Assembly (NCBI GenBank): GCA_028713285.1
Contig: JAQTOP010000015.1
Span: forward strand, 1 to 49,398
DNA: 49,398 nt
Direction: 5' to 3'
Source: Terrimicrobiaceae bacterium
GTDB taxonomy: Bacteria; Verrucomicrobiota; Verrucomicrobiia; Chthoniobacterales; JAATET01
Part shown: positions 9,101 through 16,324 of the stretch, one piece after another
Layout of the letters: every line of letters starts with the position of its first letter
Position numbering within the stretch: the stretch's first letter is position 1
Made by a program: the position numbers and the translations under genes
The notes under the pieces: model-generated
What the model was told of the DNA's origin: nothing
What the model saw: the letters and a program-made list of their open reading frames with translations, nothing else
The model's database searches: none

Positions 9101-9533
9101 CGTGCGCCTTTTTTTCCTCTGGCGAATAGGCCGGCGCGAGCGCCTCGACCGAAATGCCCGCCGCCGGCGTGCCGTCGCGATTCAGCAGGATGCCGTCCGC
9201 CACCGTCGGCAGCGTCTCGGTGATCTTCGGGAAAAAATCGCGCAAATCCTTCTGCATGCCGTCGAGCGTCCGGTAGATGTGCGTGACCGCCGCCTGTTTC
9301 TGCGCGATCACCTCCCGGAGCGCCTCGCGAGGCACCTCGAGATGGATCTCGCCGACGTCCTGCGCGCGGCCCGTGACAAAAAACTTCTGGCTGGAATACG
9401 GCTTTGGCGGCGTCGCCTTGTCCTCCGGCGTGAAGCGGATCGAGGCCTCCGCGCGCGCGGTCGGATTCGGAGCCGCTGGTTTGACTGGACTGGAGGCGGG
9501 TTTCCCTGCGCCGGTCTGTTTTTTCTTTGGCAT
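6135..9533 (-). CDS. Giant (1,132-residue) multidomain protein of unknown function
   Basis: The start is taken as the ATG at 9531-9533, 5 bases after the upstream stop; a TTG three codons earlier is possible. Residues 1-45 are Lys/Pro-rich and probably disordered. Residues about 112-200 contain a beta-rich stretch (GILLNRDGTPAAGISVEALAP ... GGFRLNL) resembling a carboxypeptidase-regulatory (transthyretin-like) fold. Residues 395-450 are charged helix (LAPGEQQRIAIEES), followed by a Gly/Ser-rich low-complexity linker (468-498). Then comes a Trp-containing conserved-looking block (TTRIVTNHNKGHALTMQWW, about 545-563). A second Gly/Ser linker near the C-terminus (GGGSGVGGGSGSG) precedes a 100-residue Ala-rich helical tail. 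No catalytic motif, signal peptide or membrane anchor is evident. It may be a scaffold, carrier or structural subunit. Confidence 0.78.
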   Translation of the reverse strand: MPKKKQTGAGKPASSPVKPAAPNPTARAEASIRFTPEDKATPPKPYSSQKFFVTGRAQDVGEIHLEVPREALREVIAQKQAAVTHIYRTLDGMQKDLRDFFPKITETLPTVADGILLNRDGTPAAGISVEALAPAYSPEEKKAHGAQANVPWTAPQDLTDVRGGFRLNLPPVPLPVAGLRLQLRGENAVMELNVKRVQLAGAQLGVIPVEGMLAPLRQESVVARLKEIQSDILATSAKDVADRPGDFATPAPQMTLGEGDCARLFRSNSGVIDSFRYSTLIRLIEPQMNQWQPLFRIGLEGDRFIPFAIPHAADGFWNAVGAQDAVVHLHDLGRLVLVNRTPIDRPIDVSNFHQQIEESPVFLPKASTLGMGYIVHMQQTWIPAGMSLGDLVYSLPLAPGEQQRIAIEESVKTASERSVETFSQDEFQAFKETQDSSALATFRSAFDEAASGGSHVDSSSQTGSVAAEASTGIVGAIFGGGGVSGGYSSSSSSGNTNSWQNTSRDFTSNAAQNMHSALSRVAAGSRRGSQTSIRVASETERTQVTTRIVTNHNKGHALTMQWWQVLRHFTVSSEVDDVQLVCFVPLELVQFLPEGQPFSLPGMPATRGELLKRYAMVLRYHDVLAPFFRRNAELAYGLRQLRDFAANPEAKPKTTATQQDIVHFAINGTFMPFEQVFVTVVCKSGAQIGPVLLTATGTSVDLTPEKFSSRAELIGALKQHRQPLAGFGVPTPGVTLQADIPLPDWLARTDVARFDVSRQFSSLSYKLKLPPVTFSNFAEVVQLSQNQTISLSPAELENELGGPWVHGGSATLPGNVNFLAGGLGFLFGTRMAGTLPLAALRIAPVLSFSDLLRIETVFHHIVRNTVFYSKAVWAALTAEERAILLERYTIGVPAGGVQTADQEVPLLNCAANQILGFFGNAAIMPFGIPPDVAAKMEVTSRDIQDALLRFHRQAFQPPRSSITLPAHGTLGEAVLGCCASAEKIDLTRFWNWQDSPSDQADAIPTSPFQPPQALAPAAASGGGSGVGGGSGSGSIISINSPPAAPQSTALLEALIKQSPDIAKELNLTGIETLQKQIAADTQSAATGRDKAIDANTQIQIQAMKSAESIVKSVADAAGKAADAGGKAAAGGV

Positions 9534-9538
9534 AAAAA

Positions 9539-10681
9539 TCAAGCTCCCATGGACTCGTCCTGTTTGCTCACGCCCTGCGCCGCGTGGCGCAGTTTTTCCA
9601 TCGCTTCGCGGTAGGGAATCGCGTGCATCGGCGCAAAGCCGTGAAAGGCCCGCAGCGGAATCACCTTGTCCTCCGCTTCGTCGCCGGAATGCAGCCAGAG
9701 CGCCTCGAAATTGAGAGCCGGCACCCGCAGCAGCCGCAGCTCGAATTGCCGCTGGCCCGCAGGCAGCGCCGCGACGACTTCCAGCGCGCGCGGCAGCAAT
9801 TGCAGGTAGGCGCCCGTCGCCGACATCTGCCGCACTTGTGCATCCGCCACATCGTAAAACGCCCGAGGTGTCTCCCCGCTGAATTCCATCACGCGAATCC
9901 CCGTTTGCGCCGCAGGCGCCGCGTGGTCGTGCAATGCGTCGAGGCCCAGCGAATAGACCGGATGCGCGAGGCCCAGCGTCCGCCCCTCCGTGCGCTCGAT
10001 CTCCTGGACGGGAAGCCCGGCCTTCACCCCCAGCAAAGCGCGCTGCTCCCAGATGTGCTGCAGGAGTTCCTGATTCACGAGAATGGGAATGATGACCATA
10101 AAATCGATGTAGCTTTTGGTGAAGTCGGTATCCGTCCAGGTGCCAGTGCTTTGATAGTTGTTGGTGAAGTCGGAGACCTTCAGGTGCGATTTGCCGTAGA
10201 TCGGGTCGTCAATGTCGAACCAATCCTCGCCGCCGATGACGTGCGTGTAACCATGGATCACAACGAAGTGCCCGCCGCCGCCGCTCCAGCCGATGCGCGC
10301 GCCGACGGGCCGTCCCGCATCGATCTCCGCGCGCACCGTTGCGAAACTCACCGGCCCCGTCACGCTCACGAAATTCTTCGTTCGCGTGAGCGCCTTCGAC
10401 AGCAACCAGCTCACATTGCAGGCATCCGGCACCGGGCTCTGGCAGCATGTCGTCAGGTTCAATTCCGCGCCCGCGATCTTGCACTGCGTCCACGGACTCG
10501 CCTGCCAGTAGAAATGCGAGATACTCCGCGAAGTGGCCGCCCAGCACCAGTTGCTCTGCGTCTGCGCCTGCATGTCGAAGGCGAGGCTTCGCGTGATGAA
10601 CAACCAGTTGTGATATTTCAGTTCACGCCGCAGGGCCGAATAGGGCTGCGTCGTCGCATGGATGATGTTGGACAGGTTCAT
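9539..10681 (-). CDS. AvrRpt2-like (C70) papain-fold cysteine protease
   Basis: A 380-residue protein. The N-terminal 165 residues match the papain-like AvrRpt2 / peptidase C70 pattern: QTQSNWCWAAT (40-50) with nucleophile Cys46, GGGGHFVVIHGY (134-145) with His138, and DIDDPIYGKS (156-165) supplying the acid. The C-terminal 200 residues are a separate domain of unknown function with a long helix (QELLQHIWEQRALLG) and beta segments. There is no signal peptide. C70 proteases include a Pseudomonas syringae type III effector that cleaves a host protein; a target here is unknown. The start overlaps the preceding small gene by ATGA (10,678-10,681), so translation is probably coupled. Confidence 0.85.
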   Translation of the reverse strand: MNLSNIIHATTQPYSALRRELKYHNWLFITRSLAFDMQAQTQSNWCWAATSRSISHFYWQASPWTQCKIAGAELNLTTCCQSPVPDACNVSWLLSKALTRTKNFVSVTGPVSFATVRAEIDAGRPVGARIGWSGGGGHFVVIHGYTHVIGGEDWFDIDDPIYGKSHLKVSDFTNNYQSTGTWTDTDFTKSYIDFMVIIPILVNQELLQHIWEQRALLGVKAGLPVQEIERTEGRTLGLAHPVYSLGLDALHDHAAPAAQTGIRVMEFSGETPRAFYDVADAQVRQMSATGAYLQLLPRALEVVAALPAGQRQFELRLLRVPALNFEALWLHSGDEAEDKVIPLRAFHGFAPMHAIPYREAMEKLRHAAQGVSKQDESMGA

Positions 10682-11007
10682 AGGGCGATGCCGGCGGCGG
10701 TTTTCAGCGCCGCGAGCAGGATGCGGAGGCCGGCATTGATGGCATCCTGCGCGGCGATGGCGCTGATCGTGGTGATCGAGGTGAGCACGGCGCGACTGGC
10801 GCCCTCCTGCATGGAGAGAAGGATTTTGGCCTGTTCTTCGCTGATGTCGCCATTGAGCGTGCCGGTCTCGATGAGCAGGGCGGTCTCGGCAAACTTCGCG
10901 GCCTCGCTCTCGACGTAGGGGGTCACAGCCCGGGCGTGCTGGCCCAGCGCTGCCAGCATGGCCTGTGCAATGTCTCGCGTGAGCGCGTCGGAATCGAGTG
11001 CGGGCAT
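10678..11007 (-). CDS. Small helical protein upstream of the C70 protease
   Basis: A 109-residue, mostly alpha-helical protein. The first two thirds are amphipathic with an acidic stretch (TGTLNGDISEEQAK). The last 40 residues are hydrophobic and Ala/Ile/Leu-rich (TSITTISAIAAQDAIN..., LRILLAALKTAAGIAL), enough for a membrane-associated helical hairpin. No family is recognised. The stop overlaps the C70 protease start by 4 bases and the upstream lipoprotein ends 6 bases before this start. Stoichiometric coupling to the protease suggests a partner, chaperone or inhibitor, but no motif shows this. Confidence 0.7.
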   Translation of the reverse strand: MPALDSDALTRDIAQAMLAALGQHARAVTPYVESEAAKFAETALLIETGTLNGDISEEQAKILLSMQEGASRAVLTSITTISAIAAQDAINAGLRILLAALKTAAGIAL

Positions 11008-11013
11008 GGTGCG

Positions 11014-11481
11014 TCAGCGGGATGGCGGCGCGGAGACGCCCGCGCTGAATTTTTTATGAAGCTCGACCTGCTCGAGGGCGGCGAATTCGATGCTGAGCGT
11101 CTTGCGGAGGGCCTCCGCGCCCTTCCCGCGGATGGGGCCGGCGCGGTCGTAGGCCTCGAGCTGGCGGAAGGCGGTTTCGAGCTCCCCGAGGATCGCGAGC
11201 GTGCCGGCGTTTTTCTGCGCGCCGTAAAGTTCGGCGCGGGCGCGCAGGGCGGCGAGCGTGCCGAAGGCGTCGGCGTAGAACTCGACGTGCGCCGGGTAGC
11301 GGCTGCCGGTGAGTTCTACGTCGGCGAAGAAGACCTCGGTGCGCCGGTGGAGGGCGCTCACCTCCCCGTCGAATGTCGCATCGTAGGACGCGACGAAGCT
11401 CACGCAACCGGAGCACAAGAGGAAGGCCAGCGCGGCGATGAGCAGGGCCGGAGCGGGGAACGTGCGGATGGAGGATTTCAT
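11014..11481 (-). CDS. Putative lipoprotein
   Basis: A 155-residue protein with a classical type II signal: basic start MKSSIR, hydrophobic core (ALLIAALAFLL) and lipobox LCSGC with the lipidated Cys at 26. The mature part is mainly helical with charged heptad-like stretches and a central ELYGAQKN segment; no enzyme motif is seen. It would be anchored in the periplasmic leaflet of the inner or outer membrane. It is the only product in this cluster with a clear export signal, so it may protect the periplasm from the neighbouring hydrolases or anchor them. Either role is inference. Confidence 0.78.
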   Translation of the reverse strand: MKSSIRTFPAPALLIAALAFLLCSGCVSFVASYDATFDGEVSALHRRTEVFFADVELTGSRYPAHVEFYADAFGTLAALRARAELYGAQKNAGTLAILGELETAFRQLEAYDRAGPIRGKGAEALRKTLSIEFAALEQVELHKKFSAGVSAPPSR

Positions 11482-11493
11482 TTTTGCCGGGGT

Positions 11494-12873
11494 TTATTGG
11501 TGGATGCGGAAGACGTTCACGCCGGGATCGGCGCTGTCCGTATCCGGATCGCGGTGGAGCGTGACGTCCACGAGGATCGGCTCGTTGGGACGGATGAAGA
11601 GGCGGTTTGCGTCCGAGAAAACGGGGAAGCCGTGGTCGGGATTGCGGTAGCGGATGCGGCGGGAAATCGGGGCGGCGGAGAGGCGCATGTTGACTTCCTG
11701 GCCGGTCGCCAGAAAGGTGCGGAGGTCGGTGGTGTCGATGAAGAAACTGCGGTGGCTGGTGTCCTCCGCGTTCGTGTTGACGACTTCGATGATCTCCTTG
11801 TGGATGACCTGCATGACGGGGTCGTCGTCGCCCTTGCCGCCGTAAAACTCGACCACGTAATCCTTCACAGGCTGGCCGTGCTGGTCCCGCACGCGAAAGA
11901 CGACGTGCTGGTATTCGTGATACCATTTTTCCTGCGGCCCCTGGCGGCCCTCGGCCAGCGTCTGACAGGTAAAGGCGGTGCATCGCTGGACGTGCGCCAG
12001 GTAACCGCCCGCATCGACGCGCAGCGCGGCGAGAAGGAGATCGCTCCATTCCTGCTGCTGCGGGAGGGGATCGGAAGGATTTGGCGGCTGGGTGATCGTC
12101 CCGTGATTCCGATGGAAAATCGCGATGGCGACGTCCTTGCACGTGCGGTCCCGCCAGCGCGGACTCGGAAAGCCCGCCGGGTCTGAAAAGTCCACAGCGA
12201 AATAGCTGGCGCTCAGGTTGGCCGTGGCGACGCGCACGGTGCCGTCGCTGCCATTCTCGTGGAAGGTGGATTTGATGCCCGGGTAGGCGCAGGTGCCGAC
12301 GAGGATGGTCGCGAGCGTGTGGTCGGTGGAGAAGATCGGGAAATCGGGATCGAAGAGATCGTCGAGCGCGAGCTGGAAGGAATAGGGGGCCGCGAGGTCG
12401 AGGCCCGAGAGAATGCGCTCGCCGGATTGGAAGGTATGATCCCAGTCCCAGCCCTTGAAAAATCGCCCGATCACGGACTTGCCCAGTCGCGCAAGCGGCG
12501 AGCCGAAATTCGCCGGCGCCAGCATGGCGATGTGGCGGACCGGGGTGAGCGACGCGTCGCGCCGTCCGTCGGAATGGCAGCAGGCCTGGCGGAGGTATTC
12601 CCGGGCGACGAGGCCGCCGGTGCTGTGGACGAGCAAGTCGAACCCCTTCGAGGGATCGCCGCCGTGAGGCTCCTGGGCCACGCCGTTTCGATCCAGCGCG
12701 CGCCGAAAGGCGAAGCCCAGGTCGTAAAGGGTAACCTCGTCGTTCATCGACAGGTAGTCGCCGAGCCAGATTTCCGTAAGGGCGAATCCGTTTTGCCCAA
12801 GCCAGGTCCGCAGGGGAAGGAAGCTGTCCGCGTTGTCGCTCCAGCCGTGGAGAATGACGAGGGGTCGGGTCAT
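11494..12873 (-). CDS. Alpha/beta hydrolase (esterase/lipase-like) with C-terminal beta domain
   Basis: A 459-residue protein. The alpha/beta hydrolase fold opens with VILHGW (6-11, oxyanion-hole HG) and has the nucleophile elbow VHSTGGLVAREYL (82-94, Ser84). FGSPLARLG after LAPA fits lipases or acyltransferases that act on large esters. The C-terminal 150 residues (from about 310) are beta-rich (WYHEYQHVVFRVRDQ, DYVVEFYGG) and may bind substrate or a partner. There is no signal peptide. This is the first gene of the minus-strand cluster; its start faces a divergent regulator 267 bases away. Enzyme class is likely; substrate is not predictable. Confidence 0.83.
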   Translation of the reverse strand: MTRPLVILHGWSDNADSFLPLRTWLGQNGFALTEIWLGDYLSMNDEVTLYDLGFAFRRALDRNGVAQEPHGGDPSKGFDLLVHSTGGLVAREYLRQACCHSDGRRDASLTPVRHIAMLAPANFGSPLARLGKSVIGRFFKGWDWDHTFQSGERILSGLDLAAPYSFQLALDDLFDPDFPIFSTDHTLATILVGTCAYPGIKSTFHENGSDGTVRVATANLSASYFAVDFSDPAGFPSPRWRDRTCKDVAIAIFHRNHGTITQPPNPSDPLPQQQEWSDLLLAALRVDAGGYLAHVQRCTAFTCQTLAEGRQGPQEKWYHEYQHVVFRVRDQHGQPVKDYVVEFYGGKGDDDPVMQVIHKEIIEVVNTNAEDTSHRSFFIDTTDLRTFLATGQEVNMRLSAAPISRRIRYRNPDHGFPVFSDANRLFIRPNEPILVDVTLHRDPDTDSADPGVNVFRIHQ

Positions 12874-13140
12874 CGGAGAGGAATCGCGGTGGGTCCCAAG
12901 CCTCGCAGCGGTGACCTGAGAGAGCCGATTAGATGGGAAACGCGAGCGATTGCCTAGATGGGGAAGTGCCGCGAATTGGGGGAGGGATGTGCCGATTCGG
13001 TGGACGGAATTCCCCCTGTTTATGCCGCCCCCGTCTCAATTCCGGCCTTGGCAGCGAAAGGCGATTGTGCCTTTATTCGCGAGAGTTCGGCGGCGGAGAC
13101 CCCGCCGAAGCCACTCCCCAAAATTAACTACTCGAGCGAG
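12874..13140. promoter_or_regulatory. Divergent intergenic region between hydrolase cluster and LuxR-type regulator
   Basis: This 267-base gap has no credible gene and must carry the promoters for both the minus-strand cluster and the plus-strand regulator. A longer open frame starting at 12,958 reads into the regulator but encodes no recognisable domain, so the regulator start was placed at 13,141. The only structured element I see is the inverted repeat listed separately. No convincing -35/-10 pair was found by eye. Confidence 0.45.
13086..13109. promoter_or_regulatory. Inverted repeat upstream of the response regulator
   Basis: TTCGGCGG (13,086-13,093) and its perfect reverse complement CCGCCGAA (13,102-13,109) are separated by 8 bases. 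The repeat ends 31 bases before the regulator start. It could be an operator for autoregulation or an RNA hairpin in the leader. It lacks a T-tract, so it is not a typical terminator. Confidence 0.35.
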
Positions 13141-13815
13141 ATGAAATGCGCGGCTGGGACGATTGAGGAACGGAAGGCGCAGGTATTGGTGGTGGACGAT
13201 CAGGTCTCCGTGCGGGAAATGGTCGCGCTGGTTCTGGACCGGGAGGGCGCATTCGCCGTGGCGGCGGAGGCCAGCTCGGGCCTCGAGGGGCTCCAGATGT
13301 TTCGGCGGCACAGTCCCGAGATGGTGATCGCGGGGCTGGCCCTGCCGGAGATGAGCGGGCCGGAAATGATCCGCGCGATGCGGTCGGAGCGGCCGGGCGC
13401 GCGCGTGCTGGTCTATTCGGGCACGCGCAACCGCGAACTCATCCGCGCCGGCCTGGAATGCGGGGCGCATGGCTTTGTCCACAAGACGGAATCGCTCGAA
13501 ACGCTGCGGCAGGGATTTTGCGCGGTGGCGCGGGGATTCAGCTTTTTCGGACCTCTGGCGACGCAGGCGATGGACGAGGTGCGGGCGACCTCTGGCCACG
13601 GCGGCTCGCGCAAGGCGGGCGAGGATCTCCCTCCAAAGCTGCGGACCGTCCTGCAACTCGTCGCGGAAGGGCTCAGCACGAAGCAGGTGGCCGGACGGCT
13701 CTTCATCGCCCCCAAGACGGCCGAGAATTACCGGATGCAGTTGATGCAAAAGCTGGGCCTGCACGACATCGCCTCGCTCACCCGCTACGCGGTGCGGCAG
13801 GGGCTGGTCGAGTAG
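13141..13815 (+). CDS. NarL/FixJ-type response regulator with degenerate receiver
   Basis: A 224-residue protein from ATG 13,141, preceded by GAGCGAG. The receiver domain (about 14-130) keeps the acidic pair Asp19-Asp20, Ser93 and Lys115. However, the phosphoacceptor position, four residues before the Pro of LALPEMSG, is Gly65 (GGG codon) instead of Asp. The C-terminal LuxR-type helix-turn-helix (about 157-217) has EGLSTKQVAGRL and APKTAENYRMQLMQKL. It should bind DNA but probably not by aspartyl phosphorylation. No sensor kinase is adjacent. It points away from the hydrolase cluster and is the obvious candidate to control it. Confidence 0.85.
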   Translation: MKCAAGTIEERKAQVLVVDDQVSVREMVALVLDREGAFAVAAEASSGLEGLQMFRRHSPEMVIAGLALPEMSGPEMIRAMRSERPGARVLVYSGTRNRELIRAGLECGAHGFVHKTESLETLRQGFCAVARGFSFFGPLATQAMDEVRATSGHGGSRKAGEDLPPKLRTVLQLVAEGLSTKQVAGRLFIAPKTAENYRMQLMQKLGLHDIASLTRYAVRQGLVE

Positions 13816-13852
13816 GAGGGCGGGCGCCGTCGTCGTTCCGGGGAATCCAGGT

Positions 13853-14767
13853 TCAGTGGTCGAGCATCGCGCGGCTCATCTCGAAGCCGGTTTTCATCAT
13901 TTGCAACTGGCGCGCCTGAGTTTTGCGGAAGACCTCGAGCTGCTGGGGCGTGAGGATCGCCGCCGCGCCCGCGGCGACCTGCTGCTGCAATTGCGCCTGC
14001 TCCTCCAGCATCCGGGCCTGGGCGTCGGCGCTCAACGTCGGGTCGCCTTGGGAGGCGGAAAAATGGAAGGCCTTGCGCGTGCTTTGGAGCACGCCCATGA
14101 GGGAGGTTTCCTGCGCGGGGGTGAGCGGCTGATCGATGGCTTTCAGGCCCGGCTGGAGCGCTTTCAATTCGTAGCGCTGGGCCTGTTGCCCGGTGTATTC
14201 CGTGTAAGTGGCGAAATCCTGGTCGTTGTTGAAAAACTCCCGGATGTCGGCGTCGGCATTTTCCTTTGCCGCTTTTTGCTGGGTGACGAGCTGTTGACGT
14301 TCGCCGGGAGGCGCCTTCAGCAGCTTCATCCCGAGATCCATGTCGATGGACTCCTTCGCCGAAACGAGGGCGAGGAATTGCGCGCGTTCCTCGGGGGTGA
14401 AGTGGAATTTCCCGATCAAGTCGGCGTAGTTGTCCTCGATCATTCCCGCGCGTTGAGCGGCCATCATCTTTCGCATCGCGGGGGTGTCGATGAGCGAGGC
14501 CAGACTCGCCAGGGCGTTCGCTTTGGGCGGAACGGGCGTCGCGGAGGGCGAGGGAGCGCTGGTTTGCCGGATTTGCAGGCGGTTGATCGCGCCGGTTTGC
14601 GCGGTGATTTCGAGGTGCTGCCGGTCGATCTCGGCCTTTTGAGCGTCGCCAGCTTTCCGTAGCTCGGCCAACTCTCCGGTCTTCGGATCGGGAACGAGGG
14701 CGGTCCAGACCAGCATCGATCCGGCAGCCGCGACCGCGCCTGCGAGAAAGAGGAGAATCGGGCGCAT
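13853..14767 (-). CDS. Membrane-anchored periplasmic helical protein, unknown function
   Basis: A 304-residue protein from the ATG at 14,765-14,767. An N-terminal hydrophobic segment (ILLFLAGAVAAAGSMLVWTAL, about 4-24) acts as anchor or signal. Then come a short coiled coil (ELAELRKAGDAQKAEIDRQH), a Pro/Ser-rich linker and a helical domain with FTPEERAQFLALVSAKES and LTPAQETSLMGVLQS. The repeated 'TPEE/TPAQ' helix starts resemble helical periplasmic proteins of Verrucomicrobia and Planctomycetes, but I cannot name a family. It converges with the response regulator (38 bases) and lies 13 bases downstream of the next minus-strand gene. Confidence 0.72.
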   Translation of the reverse strand: MRPILLFLAGAVAAAGSMLVWTALVPDPKTGELAELRKAGDAQKAEIDRQHLEITAQTGAINRLQIRQTSAPSPSATPVPPKANALASLASLIDTPAMRKMMAAQRAGMIEDNYADLIGKFHFTPEERAQFLALVSAKESIDMDLGMKLLKAPPGERQQLVTQQKAAKENADADIREFFNNDQDFATYTEYTGQQAQRYELKALQPGLKAIDQPLTPAQETSLMGVLQSTRKAFHFSASQGDPTLSADAQARMLEEQAQLQQQVAAGAAAILTPQQLEVFRKTQARQLQMMKTGFEMSRAMLDH

Positions 14768-14780
14768 GGATGGGCGAATC

Positions 14781-15356
14781 CTAATTTCCGGCGCCGCTGC
14801 CGGGCTTCGGCGCGTCCTTGGGAACCGGGGCGGGCGGGGGCGGCACCGCATGCGCGCTGCGAATGCGCGGCAGCTCCTGGATGGCTTCGTCGCCGGGGAG
14901 GAGTTCCTTCGCAAGGCCGAGCAACGCGTCGCGCGTGGCCTGCGTGATGTGGTGGGTGCTGGCGATGGCGTCCGCGCCTGCGGGAACGACGGCGATCTTG
15001 TCGCACGAGAAACAGACGAGCAGGTCCACGACGTCGGCGCCGGCGCCGAAACGGTAGATCACGCCGGGGCGCAGGTGTTCCTCGAATTGGGTGGCGTCAA
15101 ACGCGGCAGGGTCGCGGGCGACGGCGGCGAGGCGGGCGGATTGCGCGGCGTTGAGCGGGACGGGCTGGCCGATGACCTGATATCCCGCGACGAAGGTGAG
15201 GCCGGCGAGGCGTTGATTCGGCGGAGTCTCGTCCGGCATGGCGCGCAGGATGGCTGCGGGCGCGCGGTCGCCGATGACGGCGGCGAGCGTCTTCTCGGGC
15301 GGCTGGGCGTGCAGCGGGGCGATGGCCGTGGCGAGGACCAGGACGGGGCGTTTCAC
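14781..15356 (-). CDS. Small exported protein downstream of nadA
   Basis: A 191-residue protein starting with GTG at 15,354-15,356, five bases after the nadA stop. A signal peptide of about 17 residues ends in PLHA before QPPEK. The mature part has LVCFSCDKIAVV (a CxxC), CFSC and GLTFVAGYQVIG segments, and a Pro-rich C-terminal tail. The two Cys could form a disulfide or bind metal. No family is recognised. The tight spacing suggests co-transcription with nadA without implying a shared pathway. Confidence 0.65.
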   Translation of the reverse strand: MKRPVLVLATAIAPLHAQPPEKTLAAVIGDRAPAAILRAMPDETPPNQRLAGLTFVAGYQVIGQPVPLNAAQSARLAAVARDPAAFDATQFEEHLRPGVIYRFGAGADVVDLLVCFSCDKIAVVPAGADAIASTHHITQATRDALLGLAKELLPGDEAIQELPRIRSAHAVPPPPAPVPKDAPKPGSGAGN

Positions 15357-15361
15357 GAAGA

Positions 15362-16294
15362 TCAGCGGCTGAGCTCGAGCATGCGGCGGATGGGGAGCGC
15401 GGCGCGCGCGCGGATGTCCTCGGGAATGACGATCTCGGGGGAGAGATTCAGCAGGCCGTCGTGGAGTTTCTCGAGCGTGTTCATCTTCATGTAACGGCAG
15501 TCGGCGCAGGCGCAGGCATCCGTCGGGCCGGGGATGAAGGTCTTGTCGGGAATCTCGCGGCGCAGGCGGTGGAGCATGCCGCTCTCGGTGACGATGATGA
15601 ACGCGTCCGCGGCGGTGTCGCGGCAATAGGAAATCATTTTTTCGGTCGAGCAGACTTCGTCGGCGAGCAGGCGCACGGCGTAGGTGCATTCCGGATGGGC
15701 GACGACTTTGGCATCGGGGTATGCCTCGCGAATCCTGCCGATGCTGGCGCGGGTGAACTCGATATGGACGTAGCAATTGCCCCGCCAGAGATCCATTTTG
15801 CGGCCTGTCTGCTCCATCACCCACGAGCCGAGGTTCTGGTCGGGGACAAAGAGGATGTTCCGATCGGCGGGGGCGGCCTCGACGATGCGGGTGGCGTTGC
15901 CGCTGGTGACGATCACGTCGGACAGCGCCTTCACGCCGGCGCTGCAATTGATGTAGGCGATCACGTAGTAGTTTTTCGCGGCATTGGCATCGAGGAAGGC
16001 CGCGAGCTGCGTGGGCGGGCACGAGTCGGAGAGGGAGCAGCCGGCATCCATGTCGGGGATGACGACGGTCTTCGTGGGATTCACGATCTTGGCGGTCTCG
16101 CCCATGAAATGGACGCCGCAGAAGGCGATGACGTCGGCGTCGGTCTTCGCGGCATGGTAGCTGAGGCCGAGGGAATCCCCCACATAATCGGCGAGCTCCT
16201 GAATCTCGCGGACCTGGTAATTGTGCGCGAGGATCACGGCATTGCGCTCGCGCTTCAGCTCCAGGATTTCTTCGGCAAGATCGGTGGCGACCAT
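15362..16294 (-). CDS. nadA: Quinolinate synthase
   Basis: NadA condenses iminoaspartate with dihydroxyacetone phosphate to quinolinate for NAD synthesis; it is a cytosolic [4Fe-4S] enzyme. The 310-residue length is typical. Seen: LAHNYQ (22-27), DMDAGCSLSDSC with Cys86, INCSAGVKA, GNCYVH with Cys174, VVAHPECTYAV (198-207) and the C-terminal CACADCRYMK (261-270), matching the three cluster ligands. It lies 30 bases downstream of fabD and is followed by the small exported protein. nadB is not in the window. Confidence 0.97.
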   Translation of the reverse strand: MVATDLAEEILELKRERNAVILAHNYQVREIQELADYVGDSLGLSYHAAKTDADVIAFCGVHFMGETAKIVNPTKTVVIPDMDAGCSLSDSCPPTQLAAFLDANAAKNYYVIAYINCSAGVKALSDVIVTSGNATRIVEAAPADRNILFVPDQNLGSWVMEQTGRKMDLWRGNCYVHIEFTRASIGRIREAYPDAKVVAHPECTYAVRLLADEVCSTEKMISYCRDTAADAFIIVTESGMLHRLRREIPDKTFIPGPTDACACADCRYMKMNTLEKLHDGLLNLSPEIVIPEDIRARAALPIRRMLELSR

Positions 16295-16324
16295 GAATCA
16301 ATTTCCGGGCCAACCTTGCGAAAA

